Shown here: positions 1 through 11,158 of the stretch, one piece after another
How the letters are laid out: the number at the start of each line of letters is the position of its first letter
Position numbering within the stretch: the stretch's first letter is position 1
Source: Mesodorylaimus sp. YZB2_4
Lineage: Eukaryota > Nematoda > Enoplea > Dorylaimida > Dorylaimidae
Assembly (NCBI GenBank): GCA_030248295.1
Contig: JASANH010001609.1
Coordinates: 1 to 64,000 of the forward strand
Direction: 5' to 3'
Length of the DNA stretch: 64,000 nt
The notes under the pieces: model-generated
Told to the model about the DNA's origin: nothing
What the model saw: only the letters and a program-made list of their open reading frames with translations
Databases searched by the model: none
Program-made: the position numbers and the translations under genes

Positions 1-104
1 ATTTACTCGCACCAAGCATTGTGAAACGCACTCGGGGGTGGAGCACACAAGTACAATACAAACATACAGGAGAAAGTCGAAACGATCCGATCAAAGGCAG
101 TCAG

Positions 105-2018
105 CTAAGATAAAAAAATCGCGTGCAAGGATTTCTTGAAAGCGCATAGTCCCTTTATCACAGTGTCAATTGGTAAAGAATTCCATAAATGCAGAGCGCT
201 GTATTCAAATGATTGTTTAAAACAGTCCGTCCGGTGGTTTGGAACCACTAAGAAATGCGGCTCAATAACGGTTCTCGCACTTCTGCGCTGACCAGTATCA
301 GATTGATGCTGAAGATGACGATTTGGATAGGCCGTATAGCCATTGTAGATTTTGTAGAATAAAAGACCCTTGAAGTAATTGCGACGCTTTTGTAAAGTTG
401 GCAGACGCAGCTTGAGTAATGCGTCTTCATACGAAATGGTCCAGTCGTTGAGTATGGACCGGACGGCGAATTTCTGTGAGCGCTCAATATCTTCGATTAG
501 AGACTTTTGGATTGGCGACCAAGCAGTACATCCATAGTCCAGGCATGGTAGAACACATTGCAAGTAGATAATTTGGAGGATGCGTGATGACAGTTTCCCA
601 AAACGACGCCTAGCACTGCCCATCATTGATCTCGCCTTTTTTGATACAGTTCTGCAGTGCTCAGAGAATTGTAAGTTCGATGGCAGTAGTACCCTAAGAT
701 ATTTTACAACATTCTCAAAACGGAGCTGTTGACCTTGTAAAAGTATGGCTGGCGGGACCATAGCTTGTCGTGAGTAGCGAAATACGCAAGCGCAAGTTTT
801 ATCCAGGTTAAGTGATAATCCCATTGATAAGATGGAACTGTCAATGTAGTCGACGGCAGGTTGTAGCACAGCTTGCAACATCTCCACCGATTTTCCTGGC
901 GCAAGTATAGCAATATCATCTGCATAAGCCTGAACTAATAGGCCAGGAAACTTCGCCGCAAAGTTATTTAGTAGTGGATCAATAAACGCGATAAACAAGG
1001 TCGGTGCTAAAACCGAACCTTGAGGAACGCCTGACGTGACTGGCATTTCAATCGATGTGGCGCTATCCACCTTCGTGATTTGTGATCGATGCGATAAGTA
1101 AGAGTGAAGCCAGCGTAGAAATTTTGTGAGCAGGTTGTGATAGTTTTCTAGCGTAGAAAGCAATTTAGCATGCGATACTTGATCGAACGCTTTCCGAATA
1201 TCGAAAAACACTCCACCAAGCAGTCGGAAATTGGGACCATTAAGCCAGTTGTGAGTAGTTTGAGTAATTCTGATCAAAGCCGTAGCGGACGAATATCTAG
1301 GTCGGAATCCATGCTGGTGACAGGATAATTTTAGCCGAGGAAACGATAGGAGTTGAACATGTTTCTCAAGAATTTTTGACAATATTGGCAGTAGTGAAAT
1401 TGGGCGGTAGTTGCTAACCAGCGAGGAGTCTCCAGCTTTTGGGATTGGAATGGCTACCGCAGTTTTCCATCGTCTTGGGAAACGATCTTCGTCGATAGAT
1501 CGATTGCATAGACCTGTTAGTGCTGGCGTCAACGCTGAGGCGACATTACGTAAAATGCATGGCATGAAACCATCGATTCCTGGAGCTGATCGTAAGCGAA
1601 GTGATTTTAGTGCATTTCGAACGAAACCTTCTGAGATATGATAATCAGCATCGTCGTCGACGTCTGGAGCCGGTGGCCTGAAGCCGCCATGATCAAAGTT
1701 ATTAAAATTCTTGACAAACGCTTCCTGCAGCGCATCAGCTTTACGCCATGAGGAAAAATGCTCCACACCGTCATGATCAGTCACTACGGGAATATGGTTA
1801 GCTGCTGAATTGAATCGACGCATAATAGCCCAGAACTCAGCAGGAGAGCTTGCATCACTGAATGTTGCTTTCAAATAACCTATTTTCGCTTTTTTAATGT
1901 CTCGTCGGAGCTGCTTGGACAGCTTGCAGTACAATGCATAGTCAGTGGGAGAGTTCAGCTTCCGCCGTTTACAATACGCATTTTTCTTGGTTCGAAGAAA
2001 AATGCGTATTCTTCTCTA
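105..2018 (-). mobile_element. 5'-truncated non-LTR (LINE) reverse transcriptase
   Basis: An open frame of about 630 codons reads on the minus strand and ends at a stop at 105. It carries reverse transcriptase blocks in the expected order: SNYRPISLLPILSKILEKH, a GFRPRYSSATALI block, a FFDIRKAFDQVSHAKLL block with the first catalytic Asp, SGVPQGSVLAPTLF, and QAYADDIAILAPG with the catalytic YADD. A C-terminal 'thumb' region (CVLPCLDYGCTAWSP) follows. This is the layout of Jockey/CR1-like LINE ORF2 proteins. The apurinic endonuclease that should precede it is absent: the frame meets a stop near 2018, just inside a perfect hairpin at 1973-2010. The listed start is a TTG codon, and the frame stays open upstream of it through LINE-like linker sequence, so there is no true start. 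No poly(A) or target-site duplication was identified at the low-coordinate end. The RT core has no internal stop, so the copy may be fairly young. Confidence 0.88.
1973..2010. repeat. Perfect 16-bp inverted repeat with 6-bp loop
   Basis: AATACGCATTTTTCTT at 1973-1988 is followed by GGTTCG and then by its exact reverse complement at 1995-2010. It sits at the 5' truncation point of the LINE, so it may record an inversion or fill-in at the insertion junction. Confidence 0.85.
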
Positions 2019-2019
2019 G

Positions 2020-4730
2020 AAAATACTCTAATGGTGTGGTGGTAATAGGGTCAGCACGAGGCGTCGCGGACTGTGTGAGGTCGTTCCTGACGTCTTGAGC
2101 CGTCCTCTGGCAAGCCCTGGGACGAACCAAGGACTTCAGTAAGAGGAAAAAGGTTTGAACTATCCGCAATGCGCCCGAATGTTTGTATGAATGCAAAGTA
2201 TGCTGTTACATGTACGTGCACGTCTGATAGATCAGCGCCGACTCTCCTGGTCGCCGACTCCTGAAAATCCTGTAGAATAGAACGAACAACGCATCTGTGC
2301 TGCCCCTTTTGGATATTTCTACCAAACTGCTTTTCAAAGCGCATATATATATCTGTCTGATAAGTCGATTTCATCAGTCAATTTACGATTTGATTTGTCC
2401 GCCGAAATTAGGTAACTGGGCGTGACTGCCCTATGTTAGAATACCAGTATCATGCTAGCCCAGTTTTACACCCGCTTCCTGCTAGAGAGATTCTTTGCAA
2501 GTCGCTCTCGCAATCGTCGTCAACTATTCTCAATGACTCATAGTTTTGTTGTTCCACGTCGTCGTTTCCATCCTGATCTTCTTACTGTCGCTAAGCACTG
2601 ATTCGTATGCGGTGGGATGGGTTTATGGGTGGCATCCAACATGTCCCAGACATCTCTCATCAGCTATAAGAAGTTTACATATTACTATCCCATGTCGGCA
2701 GTTCGCTTTAGCTTACTGTCCACCCATCTTTTCACCCATCATCCATTGTCCGCCCATTATTTTTCATTGTGGTCGGATTGCGCCTTGTTTTCAGACAAGA
2801 GGCTTGAACATGCTTGCCGAAAGCAAGGTAATCACAATAATTCTGCTAATCGTAAGTCTTGCCCAGCAATCTTGCTATCTTAGAGTTGGGCTCATTTCCG
2901 AGCCCTTGATGAGAGCGGATCCCCGTTGAGTCTGCAGAAAGTTGCACAGAGGTGCTAAGATGAGTGAAAGACGTAAACATCAAATTGTTCTATTCAGCGT
3001 TTATCCCAAACATAGAAAGCTGTACCTTGTAGGTGTGCTCATGGGTGTTCGTGTTGGACTGGTCGCGAACAATCATCTTCATCACTGCTCCTCGGTGGGC
3101 TCGAAATCACGGCAAATAAACATAGACGGACCTTGAGACACTGGCCGCAAAGTGTTTTGTGATAAGCGAGTTTGGAAGAACACAAGGTTCAGGTAATGTC
3201 TGTTTAGTGCCGAGCTCTGCATGCGAGGGTCTGGTTTTTCAGTGCTAGCCTTCTACACACATCGGGCAGTACGTCATGGTGACCCACGTGGCAGAGAGTT
3301 TGCCGTGACTGTCATCATCTAGCGATCAGATTTCGAGCAGGCGGCCAGAAATAGTCCGTCTGTAAGGTTTAATCTCTTTCACCTTGTGGCAGAGCAATGT
3401 GGAGCCGCCACCAGCTACGGCGTCACTTTACCGCTGGATCGATTTACTCGAAGAAAACGTATGAGAATGTGAACTAGCGACCGCAGTCTTTGATCGCCGA
3501 TTATGCCAATTGTGGGCCCATAGAATTTTTCTGGGTTCATACAACTTTGACGTGCTTCTGTATTGTGACGTTTGTCAGTTGACACGTGCAGTGCCATAGG
3601 GTCCTTGATTGTGAGACACTTGTCCTCGGTCCTTCTTCTTGTGTACCTTCTATAACCTGTTTTCTTTGAGAATATGCAGTACACGCCCTCACTTTATCGC
3701 ATAGGCCGCGTGTACATTCCCCAAGAAAACAGATAGTACTCAAGGTGACAATACTGTATGAATACGCTGTGACGAAACTCTGCAAATTAGCAAGATCAGC
3801 ATGGAGCGGCAATTGATGATGCTGATGCTGGAGAATGCGCCATCAAATCTCTTCAGAAACTTCTTCAAGTCGACTTTGTCCAAAATGATAATTACAACCT
3901 GACATTCGGCAAATGGAACCTTGACTGCCTTGCTTGTGAAGCAGCTTATAACTAATACATGTCCAAACCCTTTTCAGAATTCCATGATCTAGAAGGACGC
4001 TTCGATCTCAAAATATCTCCCTTCAGAATTGCTACATGTTTTGTTTCTTTTTTAATTTTTAGTATGCGCAAGACCGTGGATAAGTGGCACATCCCCGGAT
4101 CCTTTAGGAGCAATAAGCAACCTTCTTGAGTCGCCGCGCGTTGCTCGTGTCCTCATGTCCGCGGCCTTGTATCAAAGGTCATACTGTAGCGCCTTAACTA
4201 ATACAGTGTGGTCAAAATACCCGTCAATTCTGTCGTAATTTACAGCACTTGTTTTGCTATGCACTCAATATATAAAAAAAACAAAAGATACACGCCGTTG
4301 TTTGATCCCATTGCCAGTCGCCTACTTCTATGGGCCAAAAATGCGGAGGTCACAAATTGATTAATGTTTTTTGGATAGAAATGACGCCTGAAAAGATTTT
4401 ATTTTTAAATTTCATTAAATTTAAAGGACCAGAATTTTGACTCGTTACAAATACGGTATTCCTTCTAACAATTGTGAGCTTCTGCCATGCTTCGCACGCC
4501 CACTCTTGGCCATAGAAAAGTGGGCCTACAGAAGAACGAAGGATCTGCAGGAGACATTTACGTCTCTTAGAGAAGCTCTAGAAAACAATGCAGTGAGTGC
4601 AAACAATTAGTTGCCCGTGAGATTACGCATGAAGGGGGAAAAGACTCAGGAGGAATTTGTAAGTTCTAAAATAAATCAAGCGCATACGGGTAAGACTTAG
4701 AGCAAATGTCCGATTATCTCCTTCCTTCAT
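2020..4730. other. No gene recognised
   Basis: Only short frames without family signatures or convincing splice partners occur here. The stretch contains one copy of a small palindromic element (3651-3740). AT-rich tracts near 4040-4280 look like ordinary intergenic sequence. Confidence 0.5.
3651..3740. repeat. Small palindromic element, copy 1
   Basis: The core at 3657-3732 starts CTGTTTTCTT and ends with its exact reverse complement AAGAAAACAG. The interior and the flanks (TATAAC before, ATAGTA after) match a second copy at 18055-18128. It resembles a very short MITE. Confidence 0.6.
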
Positions 4731-5650
4731 AAGGTTCCGTGACGATTCCCCCACTTGGTCGTTTCCCCCCACCTCGTCTGGTGGGGGGAATCGACTCACT
4801 GAGACATGCGACGTTTACCCCACTGTGACGATTCCCCCACCGTGTCGCTTCCCCCACCATAATTTTCTCCTGATATGCAGGTAGGTGCGACTAGGGTGGC
4901 AAAAGGCACACGTGTGTGATAGGATATGTGCGGCAGGATGATAGGCTTGGCTTGTACTCGCAGGGTGAGGGGCAGTGTAAAGTACAAGTTTGGTGCTGCA
5001 GCTCAATGTGCAAGGTATTCAGGCTACAAACTTTTTGAGCTCCCTACTCCCAACTTACGCTGCCAATACGAATGCATGTAAGTCCAGACCAGGTTTTCTG
5101 TGCCAATAAAGGCACGGTTAAAATCTAGATGTACGGATAGAACTACCTCACTGTGAATCGGGAAAAAACAGAAGACATAAATTTAGGCAGTGAAACTTGG
5201 GTGAATTCACCAGTATGACAGCTGCAGATTTTGGCAAAGTAGTTTTCTCATTCACGATGCATTAGGCTCGTCTTCGTTCTTTAACCAAGCGAGCGTGGTC
5301 CAAGGAGCAAACGTGAAGCAAGCATTTTGGGCTGCTATCACAACATGGCTTTTGGAGCACGGCAGGCGAACGATGATTCAACAAAATCGTGTAGCATTTG
5401 AGGCACATTCCATGTCTTCTAGGACAAGCGACGAAGATTTGTGGATGAGTACTTACTCCCATACGAAGGCTCAAAATTTGAATAGCCGCAGTTTCTGAAA
5501 ACTGATGGTGGGGGAAACGACATGGTGGGGGGAATTGTCTCAGTGAGGAAACGTCGCATGTCTCAGTGAGTCGTTTCCCCCACCAGACGAGGTGGGGGAA
5601 ACGACGCAGTGGGTGAATCGACCAAGTGGGGGAAACGTCTCACAATCCTT
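4731..5650. mobile_element. Foldback/MITE-like element with ~125-bp inverted repeats
   Basis: The left arm (about 4731-4865) and the reverse complement of the right arm (about 5505-5650) align over their length. Shared segments include TTCCCCCACTTGGTCG, ACCTCGTCTGGTGGGGG and ACTCACTGAGACATGCGACG. Each arm is itself built from a repeated sub-motif of the form GTCGTTTCCCCCAC, as in foldback transposons. The right arm has an extra sub-repeat. The roughly 640-bp interior shows no transposase frame, so the element is non-autonomous. The target-site duplication is unclear. Confidence 0.75.
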
Positions 5651-7061
5651 AATAACCCCTCTCCTAGACCTCGATTGAAAAACCAAGTTCCCCTCGAATA
5701 AGTCCACCAGGGCCTATACAGGATGTGTGTCATGGAATGCTGGCATGTCTAGATGTGATTGGTCAATGCGTGATAAAGTGGGACTTAAAAGTTGAACTTT
5801 TGAAGGATATATGGTGTTTGGAGTCGTTCAGCTGGCCTGAACTAAAAATTTGTATTGCCTTTATCGAATGATTATTACTGAATAAGCACCGTAGCAGTAA
5901 GAGGCCCTAAATTACGTCCCTTCGAATAAGCCCCCTACTGGATAGGAGATGAAAAAGCCGCAGGGTCTTATCTGAGGAAATAAGATAATGCTGTAAACAT
6001 CGCACAGATCATGTTATTGCTTTTGTTTCTTGATATCCCTCTGCTATCGCTACCTTCTAAACTTTGTGAATTCACGAATAATTTGACTTTATAGCCTCAA
6101 ATCAGTTTTACAGCTTTCGGAAGCCGTAACATGGCGATTTGTGCGCACGGGTTCTATGCGCGAATGCCCACCACCCTGAAAACCGATCAAACGTCAGCTG
6201 CTATGTGCTAGTTCTAACGGATTAATCCTCGCCCATTTAAACGTACGTCAATTCATTAGCGCAGACAAGTCTCTGCCTATTTTGTCGGTCAAAGACACAA
6301 GCTAGGTCCGTGAGAGTTGCTTTTCCTTTTCCTAATGAGTACCTACTGTAATCGCTGTAACTCAGATTGGGGCGGACACAAGCTCATTAGGAAGCACGGC
6401 CACTAGTTCAGACGCATTAGCAGACGTGGGCGAACGGCACTGCATCAAAATGCCGATAGAAGTTAGCATGCTGTTGGCCTTCAAAGGCTCTTGTTAGCTT
6501 AAGAGACAAACATCTTGGCTACCGTAGTCAGAAGAGGAGGAGAGGCGGAGCCAGCAGTTTCAAGGGGGACCAACAGGTGAGGGACCAGCACATTTTAAAA
6601 GTCCATTTTTGAAACCTGCACCAGCCATTTAAGACATTTCTAGCAAGCTACAAAATGCAGCTTATTCAAGGCAAGTACAGGCACAACGAGCTCCGAATTC
6701 AAGGCGGTTGTAGGTTCTCACCCTCCCAAAAACTTATTTTAGGAATAACGTTGTCAATCCAATAATGCACTACAGGTCCGGCTGCTTGGCGGGACTTGCC
6801 TTTGGGATACACGGCACTGGAACGCGATGCGATTTCCGTTGGTTGTAATATGGGTCTTATGAATGCATGGGCCACCAAGTGGATAAAGACACTATTTGGT
6901 AAAGACGCTACATTTTTGGCCACTTTGGAAAGGCCGAAAGCCATCGGGGAGTCTAGACCCTTGCAGTATATACAGCCCGCTATGTCTCGAATGAGCGAAT
7001 CTACTGCGCTGTACACAAAACAAAGTAGACTATGAGGCTAGGAAGATGTGGTCTTCGCTTG
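5651..7061. other. No gene recognised
   Basis: Short frames only. I see no domain, RNA gene or clear repeat here. Confidence 0.4.
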
Positions 7062-7513
7062 ACTAACAAGGGAACATCGCCAACCGTTAAGTCGAATTTT
7101 TGAAAACCAAAAATTGTAACATGTTCCTAGGTGCAAAAGAAAGCTCTGTGCAATATACTGGATGCGTCTGGCCAATTGGTCAGCAGAGGTCAGCGCGCAG
7201 AGTGCAGTGAAATTTTCAAATTCTGCTGGATTTTTTGGGTTTTTCAGAAAAAAACCCCAAACCCGAGTGTTGGAAGCTTAAACTCGAAACTCCGAACTTA
7301 AAAATCTAGTTTGGAAAGAACTCTGCGTGTTTTTCTCAACTGTCAGCTTCGTTACCGCACAAAAATTCGGGACTTTAGACGCTGACCACAACTGACCACT
7401 TGGCCAGACGCCTCTAATATTTTGCACAGAGCTTTCTTTAGCATCCAGGAATATATTACAATTTTTGGTTTCTCAAAGTTCGACTTAACGGTTGGCGATT
7501 TTCCCTTGTAAGT
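7062..7513. repeat. Inverted-repeat (MITE-like) element with ~130-bp arms
   Basis: The left arm (about 7062-7197) and the reverse complement of the right arm (about 7375-7513) share long blocks. These include TCGCCAACCGTTAAGTCGAA, ACCAAAAATTGTAA, AAAGAAAGCTCTGTGCAA and GCGTCTGGCCAA. About 180 bp of unrelated sequence lies between the arms. No coding capacity is seen. It lies immediately beside the peptide-gene cluster. Confidence 0.75.
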
Positions 7514-7698
7514 GCTTTGAGAGGCCGATTTAAGAGCACTCGTAACAGATGACTTCGACCTTACGGACAAGTGACCACACCAAGAGCTATCAAAATGACA
7601 ATAATGTAATCGACTTCTTCAGAAGTATGTGCTGGGAATCATCGCGCAACTTAGCGACCTGACCTTAACTGATCTTTGCTAACCTGATTATCACTGAT

Positions 7699-8034
7699 TC
7701 ACTCTTCAATACTGTCCTCCACATTTGAAGGCCCGAATTGGGGGCTATATTCGAGCCATCGTGATCCCAACTTTCCGCCGCGCGTAGCCACCAGTCCTAA
7801 TATGGCCTGTTTTTCCGATTGGTCATTTCTGGCTCGAGTCCGAAACAAATTCCGACGAATATTGCGCAGCCTAAATGTTGAAATAGATATGACAAGAATC
7901 GATGGGCACGAAGCCCGTACTATCACTTACTTATTCAAGTAGTACAGTCGATCGTTCAGCATCAACTGGCCCATAGAGCAGGACGTAATGAGTAGAACAA
8001 GAGAGGCGATAATGAGAAGCTGAGACGCGCGCAT
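7699..8034 (-). CDS. Secreted peptide precursor, paralogue of AST-C-like genes lacking the cysteine peptide
   Basis: Two exons, complement(7931-8034, 7699-7870), with a 60-bp GT-AG intron, encode 91 residues. Residues 1-22 form a signal peptide (start MRASQLLIIASLVLL) followed by GQLMLNDRLYYLNK. This matches the post-signal block GQ/CQ-L-x-L-x-x-RL of the genes at 8775 and 11781, and the intron falls after that block in the same phase 2. Exon 2 carries basic sites (RNIRRN, RTRARN) suited to prohormone cleavage. It has no cysteine and ends FGPSNVEDSIEE, so the C-x6-C peptide of its relatives is absent. The gene is transcribed away from the 8775 gene. A TATA-like box lies about 85 bp upstream of the ATG. 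Kinship is inferred from architecture and one short shared block; mature products are unknown. Confidence 0.68.
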
Positions 8035-8117
8035 GGTTGTGCAGCCTTCTGTCGATTTGTCGACGTGAGGTTATTGAATTCCCCTTTGCGAGGTAATAGG
8101 GCCAGGAATGATTGCTC

Positions 8118-8127
8118 TCCCCTTTTA
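8118..8127 (-). promoter_or_regulatory. TATA box of the 7699-8034 peptide gene
   Basis: On the minus strand the sequence reads CATATAAAAG, about 85 bp upstream of the ATG at 8034. Position and match are typical of a core promoter. Not tested. Confidence 0.45.
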
Positions 8128-8710
8128 TATGAAACATTCAAGAGGAAGTCGATAGCCTCGCGCTGTCATAATTATCTTCCTCTCTTTAAAAGAGAATATG
8201 TAGAAGGTGCCTTTTCGAAAGGAAGGGTGAAGATTTTACTCGCTCTGTATCCGAAATAGCACGTGACTGATTGCGAGAAGGAGGTCTGTTAGAATGCTGG
8301 ATGGATTTTCTGATCGCTTTGGTTCATTGAATAGGAAGGATGCAGAAAACAAGAGAATCCGTTTTACGTGTATAAGTGCGCAACATTCGAGATAAAAAGC
8401 GTATATAAGAGATAAACAGGTGAATGAAAAGGGGGCGCCCGAGGCGAGCCTGACTCGAGGCTTCTTTTAAACTTACGCTCTATTCAACCCTATTAAATAT
8501 GGGAACATAACATTCTGTTATCCTTCTTCGCTTCCTCAAAGTCTTCAGACATCTGTCTCCTCCGTAATACATTCACAGGAAAATGGAAGCCAATACGAAG
8601 AAGGCCAAGAAACACCTGCAAGGTTTCCGAACATATAACTAGGCCATGCGCACGAACAAGCACAAAATGAGAAGCACAAAATAGTTGCTTGGCATTGCGA
8701 ACATATTAGC

Positions 8711-8716
8711 TATAAA
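8711..8716 (+). promoter_or_regulatory. TATA box of the 8775-9191 peptide gene
   Basis: TATAAA lies about 59 bp upstream of the ATG at 8775. With the minus-strand box near 8120, this makes the 8035-8774 interval a divergent intergenic promoter region. Confidence 0.45.
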
Positions 8717-8774
8717 GACACGGACGGGACTCGACTCGGATAGAACAAATCTGATCGTGAACCTGTCAGAAACA

Positions 8775-9191
8775 ATGCGATTTTCTTTCTTTCTACTTGG
8801 CCTCATTTTGGTCTTGGGGGATCCAGCGACGTGCCAGCTATTTTTATCTAATCGACTAACCGACCTTTATGGGAACCATCAAAGATTGGTGAACAGGTAC
8901 TGCTTGAGACAGTTTTTGATAACTGACCCCTCTGACTTCCTTTGATTGTCTTCTCGTCGCAGATTCATAAATTTTAGAAACGGGCAGACCAATCCGAGTC
9001 GACAAGAAAGATTCGCAGCTCCTCTGATAAGTGGCAACAATCGTGGATATTCGTCGACGCAGCAACGAACGAGTCAGTTGCACTCCAGCTCGCGACAATC
9101 ATTGAAGAATCGCCAGAGACCTCAATCTGGCCAAAGGAAATTTTGCTTCTCAACTCCAGTTCAATGTTTGATGCAGAATAGAAGGAAATAA
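8775..9191 (+). CDS. Allatostatin-C-like neuropeptide precursor
   Basis: Exons 8775-8896 and 8963-9191 encode 116 residues. Residues 1-20 are a signal peptide (MRFSFFLLGLILVLGDPATC). The block QLFLSNRLTDLY follows, and then a 66-bp intron in phase 2. The middle is rich in Gln, Ser and Arg. The C-terminus reads SGQRKFCFSTPVQCLMQNRRK, with a pair of cysteines six residues apart and Pro-Val at positions 5-6 of the ring. Allatostatin C peptides (the somatostatin-like family) have a C-terminal C-x6-C ring of the form CYFNPISC, so ring size and the Pro/aliphatic pair agree. The peptide would be released by cleavage at the QRK basic site and would act on AST-C/somatostatin-type GPCRs. The ring's third residue (usually Phe) is Ser here. 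Family assignment is inferred from the motif, size and prepropeptide layout. Confidence 0.7.
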
Positions 9192-10843
9192 TGTGATGGT
9201 CTGCTAAACAGGCGGTCACTGTTCTCAGTGGCTAACCAGATTGGGTTCGTTGGTGAGAGAGTAAAGCACGTACGCAGTATTTCTTCCCTTCTCGGGTGCC
9301 TGTTGCTCATCTCAACCCTACTGTTTTGCTCCGTGTCCATTTGCCATTACACAGGAACACACTTGCGCAAGCATCTTTCACCTGCTGTCTAAAATGCGAG
9401 TCAAATCTGCCTACAACAATCTTCCGCACCAATCACTCACGAATAACTAGGCCTAACCTTTCTTTGGCGTGACAAGTTCAGTGGCCTTTAATCGATGGTA
9501 GAAACAAGCAGGTGTTACCGAGGTGTCTATCCAGTTCTGAAAATGAAGTGTGACTAAACGAATTCGACACTTGACAGTAAAGATAGCAAGGGGTAGCTAC
9601 AAATTTAGAATTAGTGTGTCATTTTTTAAAAAGGCGTACAGGTCGCAGGCAAAGAGAATGTTTGACGGGCGGAGTGGAGCGTAACCTGAAGTGTACGTTG
9701 GTAACGAAGCGAAAAGAGAATGGGCACAGTTCGAGTGACACAAACGGGTTCTGTTCAGCAACGTGTCAGTACAGGTTCTGCATCGCCGTGTTTTTGACTT
9801 TTAACTCACTTGTACGCTTGGTTGGTAAAAAATATTTCTATTACGTCGTCGGGTCACATATGATGTTAGCGTGAGCGAAATTTGCACATTGAATTATGGT
9901 GCATTGTTTGTCTCCTGCACCCTTATATCTTCCATACACTCTCCTATTTTGCATCAGTGCGACAGTTCCATCTCTTTCACATTTTCGATCCCGGAAGATA
10001 TCACCGTCTGCTCTCTTGGAACATGTCGTGGCAACTACCAAATGAAGATGTCGTCTATTGGTACCCTATGCACTCGATGAGTCTCGAAATGGAATATGAG
10101 AAAAGGTCATATTCGACCTTATGTCCAGGGAATTCGAATTGGACCACTAAAATAATAAGAATGGAAAATGCGAGGTTGGGATGCGTCGATTATGAACATT
10201 TAAATGATGAAGACGAGCATCGATCAAAAACAGGAAAACAACGGTCACGAGACGACAAGTCACAGGAGTTGTTGTTGATTGATTTTCGCATCATCAATCA
10301 TGAAGACGAATGAGTCCCTAAAAGTGCAGTTTTAAAGATGAGTTATGAGTTAGGTTTCAAGGCTCTTAGTATGCCTGAACAGCTTCCTTATAGTTGAATA
10401 ATCAGGTGCTGTAGCCTTACGTGACATGTGACTCGTGTACAGTATATGACTCTATGCTGGCCTGAACTTTAGTGATGCCTTATTCATTCCCTTCGTCCTA
10501 TCCTGACGACGTCGCCTCCAGCCACTGATTAGCAGTATGGAATAAAATTTTATTACCCAGAGTGATCTTATTCGAGTGCGCTTAATACGGAATTTTTAGA
10601 TGAAGTTTTTGCGTAGGTTGTCACAAAGAATGGGTGTCATATCTCCACTTCGAAACCCTTTCCAAACAGACACTTTGCTGCGCTGCACAAAAAAGTGACA
10701 AAAACGACTGGACAGATGTAAGATGGACAAGGTGGCTCGAGGCATTTTTCTTTACACGCCTTTTAAACCTTGATCATACAAGAAGCTAGCACATCCATGC
10801 GATCAGAAGTTCTAAGACCTCGTACATTGGGCCAACTGTGACA
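9192..10843. other. Intergenic stretch within the peptide cluster
   Basis: This stretch separates the second and third peptide genes. Apart from the weak 97-codon frame at 10023-10313, I see no domain, RNA gene or repeat. A possible poly(A) signal (AATAAA) lies near 10542. Confidence 0.4.
10023..10313 (+). CDS. Unrecognised 96-residue open frame
   Basis: An ATG at 10023 opens a frame of 96 residues (start MSWQLPNEDVVYWYP) that is acidic and polar toward its end (EHLNDEDEHRSK, IINHEDE). It has no signal peptide. An AATAAA about 230 bp downstream could serve as a polyadenylation signal. No family is recognised. It could be a terminal exon whose upstream exons I could not find, or chance. It sits between members of the peptide cluster but shares no block with them. 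Confidence 0.25.
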   Translation: MSWQLPNEDVVYWYPMHSMSLEMEYEKRSYSTLCPGNSNWTTKIIRMENARLGCVDYEHLNDEDEHRSKTGKQRSRDDKSQELLLIDFRIINHEDE

Positions 10844-11158
10844 ATGATTCGAGCCATTCTTCTCCTGCTCATAGTTTCTCTATCATGGTCCCATACTGCT
10901 GAATTGGAAGTCATGCCAGCTGAGCAGGAAATTGCTTTAGCGCCGAGGCGCGAGACAATTTCGACTATAAGGCATTCCCGACGAGATGTGGCTCGTGAGC
11001 AGTTGAAACGCTTACTCCGAAACTTGGTCGTGTTCGAATCGTTTAATACCCGCTATCGTTCGAGGAATCGCTTCCCCGTTCAGCGTCGATCCCAAAGTAG
11101 CGCCACCATCAAGCAATACTTGTTCAAGGGGCGACATGATGTGAGACTGGGAAAGTGA
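10844..11158 (+). CDS. Putative secreted peptide precursor
   Basis: A single-exon frame of 104 residues opens with a clear signal peptide (MIRAILLLLIVSLSWSHTA). The rest is strongly basic and has several dibasic or furin-like sites (APRRE, RHSRRDV, LKRLLRN, PVQRRSQ) of the kind cut in neuropeptide precursors. It ends DVRLGK, where removal of the final Lys would expose a Gly for C-terminal amidation. There are no cysteines and no match to the GQLxLxxRL block of the neighbouring genes, so it may be an unrelated peptide gene or a fast-evolving member of the cluster. An in-frame donor-like GTGATA overlaps the stop, so a longer spliced form is possible. The function is not recognised. Confidence 0.5.
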   Translation: MIRAILLLLIVSLSWSHTAELEVMPAEQEIALAPRRETISTIRHSRRDVAREQLKRLLRNLVVFESFNTRYRSRNRFPVQRRSQSSATIKQYLFKGRHDVRLGK

